Under the pieces are notes generated by a model. That model was not told where the DNA came from, made no database searches, and saw nothing but the letters and a program-made list of their open reading frames with translations. A program made the position numbers and the translations under genes. Positions 26,457 to 34,496 of a DNA stretch of 64,000 nt are shown here, piece by piece (positions within the stretch are counted from its first letter, which is position 1; the number at the start of each line of letters is the position of its first letter). Origin of the DNA: Caulobacter sp. (lineage in GTDB: Bacteria > Pseudomonadota > Alphaproteobacteria > Caulobacterales > Caulobacteraceae); the NCBI GenBank assembly GCA_017745235.1, contig JAGHZU010000005.1, positions 186,001 through 250,000 on the forward strand, read 5' to 3'.

Positions 26457-27932
26457 GTGACCCAATCTGTTTCCACGCCCTACGACTTCACGACCCTGGC
26501 CATCGCCGGCCAATGGCGCTCCGGCTCGGCCGGCACCGTCATGAACGTCCTTGATCCCTATTCCGGCGAGACGGTGACAAGCTTCGGCGAGGCCGGCCTG
26601 GCGGACATCGACGCGGCCTATCAAGGCGCCGCGGCGGCCCAGCGCGACTGGGCCGCCGCCCTGCCGGTCCAGCGCGCCAACGTCTTTCGGCGAGCGGGCG
26701 AGGTCATGCAGGCCCGCCACGACGAGATTATCGACTGGCTGATCCGCGAAGCCGGCTCCACCCGCATCAAGGCCGAGATCGAGTTCGGCGCGGTGCTGGC
26801 CAGCATGCTGGAAGCCTCCACCCTGCCCTCGCGCCTGGAAGGTCGGATTCTCGGCGGCGATTATCCGTTCAAGGAAAACCGCATCTATCGCGGTCCGGTC
26901 GGGGTGGTGTCGGTGATCAGTCCCTGGAACTGGCCCATGCATCTGTCCGTGCGCTCGATCGTCCCCGCCCTGGCCCTGGGCAACGGCGTGGTGGTCAAGC
27001 CTGCTGGCGAAACGCCGATCACCGGCGGTCTGCTGATCGCGCGCATCCTGGAAGAGGCCGGCCTGCCGCCGGGCCTGCTCGCCGTCGTCTCCGGGCCGGT
27101 CGCCGTCATCGGCGACTACTTCGTCCAACACCCGGCCTCCCGCGTCATCTCGTTCACCGGCTCGACCAAGGTTGGCCAGCACATCGGCGCCCTGGCCGTC
27201 ACCGGCCCGACGCTGAAGAAGGCGCTGCTGGAACTGGGCGGCAACGGCCCGTTCGTCGTGCTCGACGACGCCGACCTCGACCGCGCCGTCCAGGCCGCGG
27301 CCCTGTCGAAGTTCCTGCACCAGGGCCAGATGTGCATCGCCGCCAACCGGATCATCGTCATGGACGCCGTCCACGACGCCTTCGTCGAGCGCTTCACCGC
27401 CTATGCCGCCGGCCTGAAGGTCGGAGACCCCAAGCTCCCCGACACGGTCATCGGGCCCATCATCACCAAAAAGCAGCTGACCAGCATCGAGGGCATGGTC
27501 GCCACGGCCCGGCAGGAAGGCGCGCGTCAGCGCCTGGGGGCCCCGGCCCAGGGACTGGTGCTGCCGCCGCACATCTTCGACCAGGTCACCCCGGAGATGG
27601 CCATCGGCCGCCACGAGATCTTCGGTCCGGTGGCGCCGATTTACCGGGCCCGCGACGAGGCCCACGCCCTGGAACTGGCCAATGACACCGAGTACGGCCT
27701 GACCAGCGCGGTCTTCTCGGGCAGCATCGAGCGCGGCGCTCAGTTCGCCAAGGGCGTCAAGGCGGGCATGACCCACGTCAACGACGTGACCGCCATCGAC
27801 ATGCCGGGCCTGCCGTTCGGCGGCGAGAAGAACTCCGGCCTGGGCCGCTTCGGCGCGGCCGGGGTCATCGAGGCCTTCACCACCGAGCACTGGATCTCGA
27901 TCCAGCACGCTGCCTATCCCTACCCGTTCTAG
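26457..27932 (+). CDS. Aldehyde dehydrogenase family protein
   Basis: A 491-residue NAD(P)-dependent aldehyde dehydrogenase starting at GTG. N158 (SPWNWP), K181 (KPAGETP), E259 (LLELGGN) and the catalytic C293 (GQMC) are present. It resembles benzaldehyde/salicylaldehyde-type ALDHs, though the exact substrate cannot be read from the sequence. It starts a new unit after a strong terminator; OmpW follows 9 bp after its stop and is probably cotranscribed. Confidence 0.92.
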   Translation: MTQSVSTPYDFTTLAIAGQWRSGSAGTVMNVLDPYSGETVTSFGEAGLADIDAAYQGAAAAQRDWAAALPVQRANVFRRAGEVMQARHDEIIDWLIREAGSTRIKAEIEFGAVLASMLEASTLPSRLEGRILGGDYPFKENRIYRGPVGVVSVISPWNWPMHLSVRSIVPALALGNGVVVKPAGETPITGGLLIARILEEAGLPPGLLAVVSGPVAVIGDYFVQHPASRVISFTGSTKVGQHIGALAVTGPTLKKALLELGGNGPFVVLDDADLDRAVQAAALSKFLHQGQMCIAANRIIVMDAVHDAFVERFTAYAAGLKVGDPKLPDTVIGPIITKKQLTSIEGMVATARQEGARQRLGAPAQGLVLPPHIFDQVTPEMAIGRHEIFGPVAPIYRARDEAHALELANDTEYGLTSAVFSGSIERGAQFAKGVKAGMTHVNDVTAIDMPGLPFGGEKNSGLGRFGAAGVIEAFTTEHWISIQHAAYPYPF

Positions 27933-27941
27933 GCGCGCGTG

Positions 27942-28604
27942 ATGGCAAGCTCCAACCTCCTGGCGGGCGCGGGCCTGCTGGTCGCCCTGACGGCGGCCGG
28001 CGCAGCGCGCGCCCAGACACCCGAACGCTACTTTATCCGCGGCGGTCCGGCGTACGCGGTCTTCGACGGCTCGGCCCGGGTCTCCGTCGCCGGTCAGCGG
28101 GCGCCGGGCAACTCCGCCACCATCAAGCACAACGAGGGCGTGGCCATCGAAGGCGGCGTGCGCCTGTCGCCCGATTGGTCGGTGTCGCTGACCGTCGGCG
28201 TGCCGCCGACCGCCAAGCTCTACGGCGCTGGCGCATTCGACAAGGTCGGCCACCTGGGGTCGGCCAACTACGGACCCTCGGCCCTGATCGTGCAGCGCTA
28301 CCTGCCCAAGGTCGGCAAGCTGGAGCCCTATGTCGGCGCCGGGGTCAGCTACACCATCATCCTCGACTCCAAGGATGCGGCCATCCAGGGCCTGCAGATC
28401 AACAACGGCGTGGGCCCGACCATCCAGGTCGGCGCCGAGTATCCGATCGCCCGTAGGCTGGCCCTCTTCGTCGACGCCAAGAAGATCTGGGTGAAGGTCG
28501 ATGCGACCGGCGCGGCGCCCTCGCCGATCGGGCCTCAGCGGGTCGAGGCCCGCGTGACCCTCAACCCGGTGATCTTCAACACCGGCCTTTCCTACCACTT
28601 CTGA
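27942..28604 (+). CDS. OmpW-family outer-membrane protein
   Basis: A 220-residue protein with a signal peptide ending near AARAQ (about residue 25) and an eight-stranded barrel pattern. The NYGPSALIVQRYLPK and LEPYVGAGVSYTIIL segments and the C-terminal NTGLSYHF strand are typical of OmpW, a barrel used for passage of small hydrophobic compounds. It follows aldehyde dehydrogenase closely, which suggests uptake or export of the aldehyde-related substrate. Confidence 0.87.
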   Translation: MASSNLLAGAGLLVALTAAGAARAQTPERYFIRGGPAYAVFDGSARVSVAGQRAPGNSATIKHNEGVAIEGGVRLSPDWSVSLTVGVPPTAKLYGAGAFDKVGHLGSANYGPSALIVQRYLPKVGKLEPYVGAGVSYTIILDSKDAAIQGLQINNGVGPTIQVGAEYPIARRLALFVDAKKIWVKVDATGAAPSPIGPQRVEARVTLNPVIFNTGLSYHF

Positions 28605-28608
28605 GCTT

Positions 28609-28628
28609 CGTCGCCCGCCGTGGCGACG
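28609..28628 (+). terminator. Short hairpin after ompW
   Basis: CGTCGCC and GGCGACG (7 bp arms) around a 6-base loop, followed a few bases later by tttcccc. Weak candidate terminator. Confidence 0.35.
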
Positions 28629-28669
28629 CGGCGCCGAGTTTCCCCCTCCCCGCCACCTAGGACCTCACC

Positions 28670-29734
28670 ATGTCCCTCCTCCATCGCGCCAAACGCGGCC
28701 TTGCTCCCTGGATCGCCGCGGCCCTGACCGCCAGCGCCCTCACCCCCAGCCTGGCGCTCGCCCAAAACGCCCCTCCGGGCGTGGCCGGCGTCCCCTACGA
28801 GCACATGCCGCAACTGGCCCCGATCGGCGCGCGCGTCGACAAGTACCTGGACCTGCCCGAAGGCGCGAAGGGCCCGGCCGTCGATCCGGCAAAGGGCTAT
28901 CGCATCCAGGACCTGGGCCAGGGCCTCTACATGGTCACCGAAGGCGCCTACCAGTCGATGTTCCTGGTCTACGAGACCGGCGTCGTGGTCGTCGACGCTC
29001 CGCCGTCCTATTCGGCCCACATCAAGCAGGCGATCGCCGAGGTGACCGACAAGCCGATCACCCACCTGGTCTACAGCCACTCCCATATCGACCACATCGG
29101 CGGCGCGGCGGGCCTGGGCGGCCATCCGATCATCATCGCCCAGGAGGAAACCAAGCGCCTGCTGATCGCGGCCAACGATCCCAACCGGCCTCTGCCGACC
29201 ATCACCTTCAAGGACACCTACACCCTGAAGGTGGGCAGCCAGGTGCTGGAGCTCAGCTACCACGGCGTCGCCCATGAGCCGGGCAACATCTTCATCTACG
29301 CGCCCAAGCAGAAGGTGCTGATGGTGATCGACGTGGTGTTCCCCGGCTGGATGCCGTGGCGCCGCTGGGCCCTGGCCCAGGACGTGCGCGGCTACTTCAA
29401 CCAGGTCGCCGAGATCGACAAGGTGCCGTTCGAGACCCTGGTCAGCGGCCACGTCTCGCGCGTGGGCACCCATGACGACGTGCGCACCCAGCTGGAGTTC
29501 ATGAACGACGTCAAGGCCGCGGCCGCCACGGCCCTGAAGACCACCAAGTTCGGCGCCGAGACCAACCCCGCCGACGCCGGCAACCCGTGGGCCGGTTTCG
29601 ACAACTACATCGACCGCGTCGTGGTCCAGTGCGTCAACACCGTCTCGCCCAAGTGGCAGTCGCTACTGGGCGGCTACGACGTCTACATCTGGGACCAGTG
29701 CTACGCCATGGAACAGAGCCTGCGCATCGACTAG
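28670..29734 (+). CDS. Exported MBL-fold metallo-hydrolase
   Basis: A 354-residue protein with a signal peptide (about residues 1-31, ending SLALAQ). The zinc motif H137-x-H139-x-D141-H142 (SHSHIDH) is intact, with a later GVAHEPGN His and a SGHVSRVG His completing the usual ligands. The family includes periplasmic lactamase-like hydrolases of many substrates. A long GC hairpin follows the gene. Substrate unknown. Confidence 0.87.
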   Translation: MSLLHRAKRGLAPWIAAALTASALTPSLALAQNAPPGVAGVPYEHMPQLAPIGARVDKYLDLPEGAKGPAVDPAKGYRIQDLGQGLYMVTEGAYQSMFLVYETGVVVVDAPPSYSAHIKQAIAEVTDKPITHLVYSHSHIDHIGGAAGLGGHPIIIAQEETKRLLIAANDPNRPLPTITFKDTYTLKVGSQVLELSYHGVAHEPGNIFIYAPKQKVLMVIDVVFPGWMPWRRWALAQDVRGYFNQVAEIDKVPFETLVSGHVSRVGTHDDVRTQLEFMNDVKAAAATALKTTKFGAETNPADAGNPWAGFDNYIDRVVVQCVNTVSPKWQSLLGGYDVYIWDQCYAMEQSLRID

Positions 29735-29741
29735 CGGCCGA

Positions 29742-29773
29742 CCGCCGGCCGCCTCGCGCGGCCGGCGGCTTTC
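29742..29773 (+). terminator. 11-bp GC hairpin after MBL hydrolase
   Basis: CCGCCGGCCGC (29742-29752) pairs with GCGGCCGGCGG (29758-29768) around a 5-base loop, followed by cttt. Probable terminator. Confidence 0.55.
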
Positions 29774-29785
29774 GTGGATTTTCCC

Positions 29786-30271
29786 ATGCTTACAACTCTA
29801 CTCATCACCACAGCGCTGCTCGCTGACGCTCCAGCCACCGCGGGCCTTCCGGCCGGGCTCTCGCCCCACACGGTCGGCGACGTCCGTCCCGAAGACGTCA
29901 CCTGGACGCCCTTCGCCGCCTTCCCTGAGGGCGTAAAGCTCTCGGTCGTCGTGGGCGAGCCGACCAAGTCCGGGCCATACGTCGTGCGGGTCAAGGTTCC
30001 AGCCGGCGCCAAGCTGATGCCGCACATCCATCCCGAGGACCGGATCTACACCGTCCTGTCGGGCGTCTTTTACATCGGTTTCGGCAAGACCTTCGACCCG
30101 GCCAAGCTGCAAGCTTACGGCCCGGGCAGCGTGGTCGTCCTGCCGGGCGGCACGCCGCATTTTCATTGGGCGCGCTCGGGTGAGTACGTCACCCAGGTGA
30201 CCGCCTCCGGCCCCCTGGGCCTGACCTATGTCGATCCCGCCGATGACCCTCGGCGGCAACCGCGTCCGTAG
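29786..30271 (+). CDS. Exported cupin-domain protein
   Basis: A 161-residue protein from the ATG at 29786, with a short signal peptide (LTTLLITTALLADAPATAG). The cupin core is visible: PAGAKLMPHIHPEDRIYTVLSG gives the first His/Glu-type motif and PGGTPHFHW the second. The function of these small periplasmic cupins is not established. The OsmC start follows 22 bp after its stop, so the two are probably cotranscribed. Confidence 0.78.
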   Translation: MLTTLLITTALLADAPATAGLPAGLSPHTVGDVRPEDVTWTPFAAFPEGVKLSVVVGEPTKSGPYVVRVKVPAGAKLMPHIHPEDRIYTVLSGVFYIGFGKTFDPAKLQAYGPGSVVVLPGGTPHFHWARSGEYVTQVTASGPLGLTYVDPADDPRRQPRP

Positions 30272-30293
30272 CGGCGCATCAAGGAGCACCCCC

Positions 30294-30722
30294 ATGAAAA
30301 TCGTCAGAACAGGCTCGGCCGGCTGGGAAGGCGGCGTCAAGGACGGCAAGGGCACGATCAGCACCGAGAGCGGCGCCCTGAGCGACTACCCCTACGGCTT
30401 CGCCAGCCGCTTCGAGGGCCAGCCCGGCTCCAATCCCGAAGAACTCATCGGCGCGGCCCACGCCGCCTGCTTTCAGATGGCCCTGACGCTGGGCCTGCAG
30501 CAGGCCGGCCTGCGGGCCGACCGTCTGGACACCTCGGCCAAGGTCACCCTCGAGCAAGTCGAAGGCGGCTACGCCATCACCGCCTCGCACCTGACCCTCA
30601 AGGCCCAGATCCCGGGCGCGGACCAGGCCACGTTCGAGGCGGTGACCGCCGCGGCCAAGGCCGGCTGCCCCGTCTCCAAACTGCTCAAGGCCGACGTCTC
30701 GCTCGACGCCGAGCTGATCTAG
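30294..30722 (+). CDS. osmC: OsmC-type organic hydroperoxide reductase
   Basis: A 142-residue OsmC/Ohr-superfamily protein of the OsmC branch. The redox cysteines C59 (AAHAACF) and C125 (AAKAGCPVSKLL) and the NPEELIGAAH motif are present. It reduces organic peroxides. An AAGGAG site precedes the ATG at 30294. Its stop overlaps that of the convergent LysR gene (shared CTAG). Confidence 0.92.
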   Translation: MKIVRTGSAGWEGGVKDGKGTISTESGALSDYPYGFASRFEGQPGSNPEELIGAAHAACFQMALTLGLQQAGLRADRLDTSAKVTLEQVEGGYAITASHLTLKAQIPGADQATFEAVTAAAKAGCPVSKLLKADVSLDAELI

Positions 30723-31612
30723 GCCGCCGCGGCGCCGGCTCGGGCCCGAAGGTTCGAGCTGGCCGCCAAGGCGCCGCGCAGCGCGTCGAGCAACGGCGAG
30801 CGGTACTCCGACCGGCTGATCAGAACCGTCTCGATGCGTTGCAACGGCGTGGTTCGCACGGGCGGCGGCGTCGCCGCCAGCTCCAGCAGCGCGCGCGGCA
30901 CGACCGCCGCGGCTGCGCCGGCCGCCACACAGGCGATGATCGCATGATAGGACCCCAGCTCCAGGACCCGCATCGGACGCTCGGCGCGTCCACCCGCCAG
31001 CCAGGCCTCGCCGATCCTGCGGTAGGCGCACCCAAATTCGAAGGCGGCGAAGGCCCCCACCCGCACGTCGCTCGCCGACAGGGCCGCCGGATGATCTCGC
31101 GGCAGGATGAGCATCAGGTCCTCGGCCCAGATCGGCTCGGCCGTGACGCCGGAGCCTGCCAGAGATCCTGGCGCGGCCGCGACCAGGCCCACATCCAGGC
31201 GATGGTCCAGCACCTGGTCGATGATGGCCTGGGTGGTCCCCGTCGTCAGTTGCAGATCCACATGAGGATAGTCGGCATGGAACTTGGCCAAAGGTTCTGG
31301 AAGCCGCGCGGCGGCGGTGCTCTCCATCGCCCCCAGCCGAAGACGTCCGGCGCTCACCTCGCCCACGACAGCGCCCCGGGCTTCGGCGGCCACAGACAGA
31401 AGGTGGTTGGCATAGCCCAGGAAGACCTCGCCTTCGGCGGTCAGCAGCATGCGCTTTCCATCCCGCCGGAAGAGGTCACGGCCAAGCTCGGCTTCCAGGT
31501 CCCGCAGGCGCGTGGAGATGTTGGACTGGGCCCGACCAAGGCGCCCGGCCGCGCGGGTCACGCCGCCCTCGGAAGCGACGGCCGCGAAGATCTCCAAGGT
31601 CGAAAAGTCCAT
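30719..31612 (-). CDS. LysR-family transcriptional regulator
   Basis: A 297-residue regulator from the ATG at 31612 (a second ATG nine bases upstream is also possible). The MDFSTLEIFAAVASEGG winged helix start and the RLGRAQSNISTRLRDLE recognition helix are clear; the effector domain follows. It is divergent from the nitronate monooxygenase at 31707, whose promoter region carries two dyads fitting a LysR operator, so it probably controls that gene. Confidence 0.9.
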   Translation of the reverse strand: MDFSTLEIFAAVASEGGVTRAAGRLGRAQSNISTRLRDLEAELGRDLFRRDGKRMLLTAEGEVFLGYANHLLSVAAEARGAVVGEVSAGRLRLGAMESTAAARLPEPLAKFHADYPHVDLQLTTGTTQAIIDQVLDHRLDVGLVAAAPGSLAGSGVTAEPIWAEDLMLILPRDHPAALSASDVRVGAFAAFEFGCAYRRIGEAWLAGGRAERPMRVLELGSYHAIIACVAAGAAAAVVPRALLELAATPPPVRTTPLQRIETVLISRSEYRSPLLDALRGALAASSNLRARAGAAAA

Positions 31613-31644
31613 GGCGCGCATCCATCTTCAAACGAGATTGAATG

Positions 31645-31670
31645 ACCATATATGGTTCTCATTGAGAGAA
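31645..31670. promoter_or_regulatory. Two adjoining dyads between divergent LysR and nitronate monooxygenase genes
   Basis: ACCATATATGGT (31645-31656) is a perfect 12-bp palindrome. TTCTC-N5-GAGAA (31656-31670) is a second perfect dyad that contains a T-N11-A core, the classic LysR-type site. Both lie in the 94-bp divergent promoter. Confidence 0.55.
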
Positions 31671-31706
31671 CACCAGTCGTCAACATCTCTGCAAAGGAAG
31701 CGTCCC

Positions 31707-32810
31707 GTGAACACCCCCTGGACCGACCGCCGGATTCTCGATCTGCTCGGCATCGCGCAACCCATCCTTCAGGCTCCCATGGCCGGCGCCTCGACGCCGG
31801 CGATGGCGGTGGGCGTGGCCAAGGCCGGCGGCCTGGGCGCTCTGCCCAGCGCCCAGTATACTGTCGACCAGGCCCGGGCAGCTGTGGGCGAGTTCCGCGC
31901 CGCCGTGGACGCGCCGATCAATCTGAACTTCTTCAGCCATGTCACACCCGCGCCCGACCCGGTGCGGATGATGCGCTGGCGCGCACGCCTGGCCGGCTAC
32001 TATGTCGAGGCGGGCCTGGACCCGGCCGAGGCGCCGCCGACGGGCGGACGCGCGCCCTTCGACGAGGCGTTCTGCAGTCTGGTCGAGGAGCTGCGCCCTG
32101 AGGTCGTCAGCTTCCATTTCGGACTGCCCGATCCCAAGCTCGTGGCGCGGGTCAAGGCCGCTGGCTCCAAGATCCTGTCATCGGCCACCACCGTGGCCGA
32201 AGCCCGGTGGCTTGAAGCGCGCGGCGTGGACGCCATCATCGCCATGGGCGCGGAGGCCGGCGGCCACCGGGCAAGCTTCCTGGGCGGCTTCGGCGACGGC
32301 GAGCTTAGCCACACTCTGGACATGGCCGTGCAGCCTGGGCTCTTCGCCCTGGTGCCGCAGATCGTCGACGCCGTTTCGGCGCCGGTCATCGCCGCCGGCG
32401 CCATCGCCGACGGTCGGGGCCTGGCGGCCGCCCTCACCCTGGGGGCCAGCGCCGTCCAGGTCGGCACGGCCTTCCTGTTCACGAACGAGGCGCAAATCCC
32501 CACAGCACACCGCGCCGCCCTGGAGAAGGCCCGCGACGACAACACGATGATCACCGATGTCTTCACCGGTCGGCCAGCCCGCGGCGTGGTCAATCGCCTG
32601 ATGCTCGACCAGGGCCCCTTCGCCCCCGAAGCACCGCCCTTCCCCACCGCCGGCGGACCGTTGATCCCCTTGCGGCGTGGCGGCGAGAGCGGCGACTTCA
32701 CCAACGCCTGGGCCGGCCAAGCCGCTCACCTGGCTCCACGCGGCCTCTCCGCCCAAGCCCTGACCGAAACCCTGGCCCAAGACGGCCTTGCAAGGCTTCG
32801 CGGCGGCTAG
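31707..32810 (+). CDS. Nitronate monooxygenase family protein (second copy)
   Basis: A 367-residue paralogue of the protein at 1908-2996, with the same TPW N-terminus, the QAPMAG segment, the RPEVVSFHFGLPD segment, the EAGGHR motif and the VQVGTAF phosphate-binding end. It starts at GTG 31707, seven bases after an AAGGAAG ribosome site. It is divergent from the LysR gene at 30719 and followed by a second LysR gene. FMN-dependent oxidation of nitronates is the family activity; substrate not shown. Confidence 0.9.
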   Translation: MNTPWTDRRILDLLGIAQPILQAPMAGASTPAMAVGVAKAGGLGALPSAQYTVDQARAAVGEFRAAVDAPINLNFFSHVTPAPDPVRMMRWRARLAGYYVEAGLDPAEAPPTGGRAPFDEAFCSLVEELRPEVVSFHFGLPDPKLVARVKAAGSKILSSATTVAEARWLEARGVDAIIAMGAEAGGHRASFLGGFGDGELSHTLDMAVQPGLFALVPQIVDAVSAPVIAAGAIADGRGLAAALTLGASAVQVGTAFLFTNEAQIPTAHRAALEKARDDNTMITDVFTGRPARGVVNRLMLDQGPFAPEAPPFPTAGGPLIPLRRGGESGDFTNAWAGQAAHLAPRGLSAQALTETLAQDGLARLRGG

Positions 32811-32818
32811 CGTCACTG

Positions 32819-32833
32819 TTTCGCATAGCGTAA
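32819..32833. promoter_or_regulatory. TTTCGC ATA GCGTAA dyad upstream of LysR gene
   Basis: A variant of the TTGCGC-N3-GCGCAA dyad with one internal mismatch between arms. It lies 46 bp before the GTG of the LysR gene at 32880; a further TTGCGCAA octamer is at 32860-32867. This is the arrangement expected for autoregulation. Confidence 0.5.
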
Positions 32834-32879
32834 CGATAACCACCAAACCAAGCTCGACGTTGCGCAAGGAGTCGGACCT

Positions 32880-33821
32880 GTGGATCGCATCGACGCCATG
32901 CGCGTGTTCGTCTCTGTCCTGGAGGAAGGCAGCCTGGCCGCAGCAGCGCGACGGTTTGGCCGCTCGCCCGCCGCAGTTTCCCGGACCATCGCCTATCTGG
33001 AACAACATGTCGGCGCACAGCTGCTGCATCGCACGACAAGATCGCTGAAGCTGAGCGAGGTTGGCGAACGCTACGCTGCTGCCTGTCGGCGGATCCTCAG
33101 CGATCTTGAGGAAGCCGACATGATGGCGGCGGGCGAGCGGGCCGCGCCGCGCGGCGTCCTGACCGTGACTGCGCCGCTGGTCGCCGGCTCCCAGATCATC
33201 CGTCCGCTGCTCGACGCCTTTCTCGACACCCAGCCCAATGTCCGCGCACGCCTGCTGCTGCTGGACCGGCCGGTGAACCTCATCGACGAGGGCGTGGACG
33301 TGGCGCTGCGCATCGCCCACCTGCCCGACTCCAGCCTGGTGGCGATCCGCGTCGGGGAGGTGCGCCGCGTAGTCTGCGCCGCGCCCAGCTATCTCGACAA
33401 TCGTCCACCGATCCGCACGCCGCACGACCTGCGCGACCAGGTCATCGTCAACATGCCCCAGTTCGGCATCGACGCCTGGGTCTTCCCGCCGGCCGAGGAC
33501 AGCCCCGGCCTGCGAACCATCCCGATCGCCCCGCGCCTGGCCGTCAACACCATTGAGAGCGCCGTGGCCTCGGCCGTCACCGGCCAAGGCGTCACGCGCG
33601 TCTTCTCCTACCAGGTGGCCGACCACGTGGCCGCCGGCCGCCTGCGCATCATCCTGGCCGACGCCGAGCCCACGCCCCTGCCCGTCCACGTCATCACCCC
33701 CGAGGGGCGGCTGTCGGCGCCGAAGGTCCGGGCCTTTGTCGACTTCGTCGTCCCACGCCTGAAGGCCGAGTTCGCCCGGCGGGCCGAGGCCGCGCGCATG
33801 CCCGCGGAGACCCTCGCATGA
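32880..33821 (+). CDS. LysR-family transcriptional regulator (CrgA-like)
   Basis: A 313-residue regulator starting at GTG behind an AAGGAG site. The N-terminus MDRIDAMRVFVSVLEEGSLAAAARRFGRSPAAVSR-type helix pattern and the effector-domain segment RIAHLPDSSLVAIRVGEVRRVVCAAPSYL place it in the CrgA/aldehyde-responsive branch of LysR proteins. A TTGCGC-type dyad lies just upstream, so it is the best candidate for the regulator of the dispersed dyads in this window. Its stop overlaps the start of the HEPN-motif gene (ATGA). Confidence 0.9.
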   Translation: MDRIDAMRVFVSVLEEGSLAAAARRFGRSPAAVSRTIAYLEQHVGAQLLHRTTRSLKLSEVGERYAAACRRILSDLEEADMMAAGERAAPRGVLTVTAPLVAGSQIIRPLLDAFLDTQPNVRARLLLLDRPVNLIDEGVDVALRIAHLPDSSLVAIRVGEVRRVVCAAPSYLDNRPPIRTPHDLRDQVIVNMPQFGIDAWVFPPAEDSPGLRTIPIAPRLAVNTIESAVASAVTGQGVTRVFSYQVADHVAAGRLRIILADAEPTPLPVHVITPEGRLSAPKVRAFVDFVVPRLKAEFARRAEAARMPAETLA

Positions 33822-34489
33822 TCCCTGAGCACTACAGCCGAGACATCCCCGAACGCTGCGACGCGCTGATCGATCTGCTGTCGGAAACCGTCGAACAGCC
33901 CCAGGTCCGTTTCGGCGGGCCGCTCAAGACGACCTTCCTGCTGGCCATGGCCATGCCAATGATCCTCCTGCCCTGGGAGCGGCTCTTCCAACGCGGCAAG
34001 GGCGGCAAGGCCAATCCCGCGGCTGAGCACGATCTGGACAAGGCCATGACCGACGAAGTGGTCGGCCTCATCGGCGCCGGCAAGCTCGCCGAGGAGCCGT
34101 TCTTCGAGGTAGGCGCCTGGGCGCTCGCCAGTCGCCAGACCCCTTTCAAGGTCGGGCGCGAATGGCCCTACGACCTCGCCGAAGAGCTGGCGAGCGCCGA
34201 CGCAGCCGACGCAGCAACTGCCCTTGCCCCGAAAGTCTTCCTGTCGATCCTACGCAATGCGCTCGCTCACGGCGCTATCACCTATCTGGATCAGACAGGC
34301 TACCAAGCCGGCGGCGAAGCGCAGATGTTCGGATTCGTGGCCAAGCAGGACTACGGCGCGCTCCCGATCCACGTGCTGCGCGTGGACAAGGACGCCTTCC
34401 GTCGCTTCCTGCGAGCTTGGGCGCAGTGGCTCAGGCAGGCGGGCGTCCAGGATCTCCTCGGCGAAGGCCCCGCGCTCGCCGCCGAATAG
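33818..34489 (+). CDS. HEPN-motif protein coupled to LysR gene
   Basis: A 223-residue protein. The segment FLSILRNALAHG contains R146-N147-x3-H151, the RNxxxH signature of HEPN RNases and related helical proteins. The rest is helical with no other motif I can name. The start overlaps the LysR stop by four bases, so it is cotranscribed with a regulator, which is unusual for a HEPN protein. RNase activity is inference; the motif is direct. Confidence 0.6.
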   Translation: MIPEHYSRDIPERCDALIDLLSETVEQPQVRFGGPLKTTFLLAMAMPMILLPWERLFQRGKGGKANPAAEHDLDKAMTDEVVGLIGAGKLAEEPFFEVGAWALASRQTPFKVGREWPYDLAEELASADAADAATALAPKVFLSILRNALAHGAITYLDQTGYQAGGEAQMFGFVAKQDYGALPIHVLRVDKDAFRRFLRAWAQWLRQAGVQDLLGEGPALAAE

Positions 34490-34496
34490 GTCGGCC

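Noticed and set aside
26133-28598. An 821-residue open frame on the minus strand across the tautomerase, aldehyde dehydrogenase and ompW genes
   Set aside because: It runs opposite well-supported genes and its product is low-complexity Gly/Arg/Asp/His-rich with no domain; it is a by-product of strong third-position GC bias.
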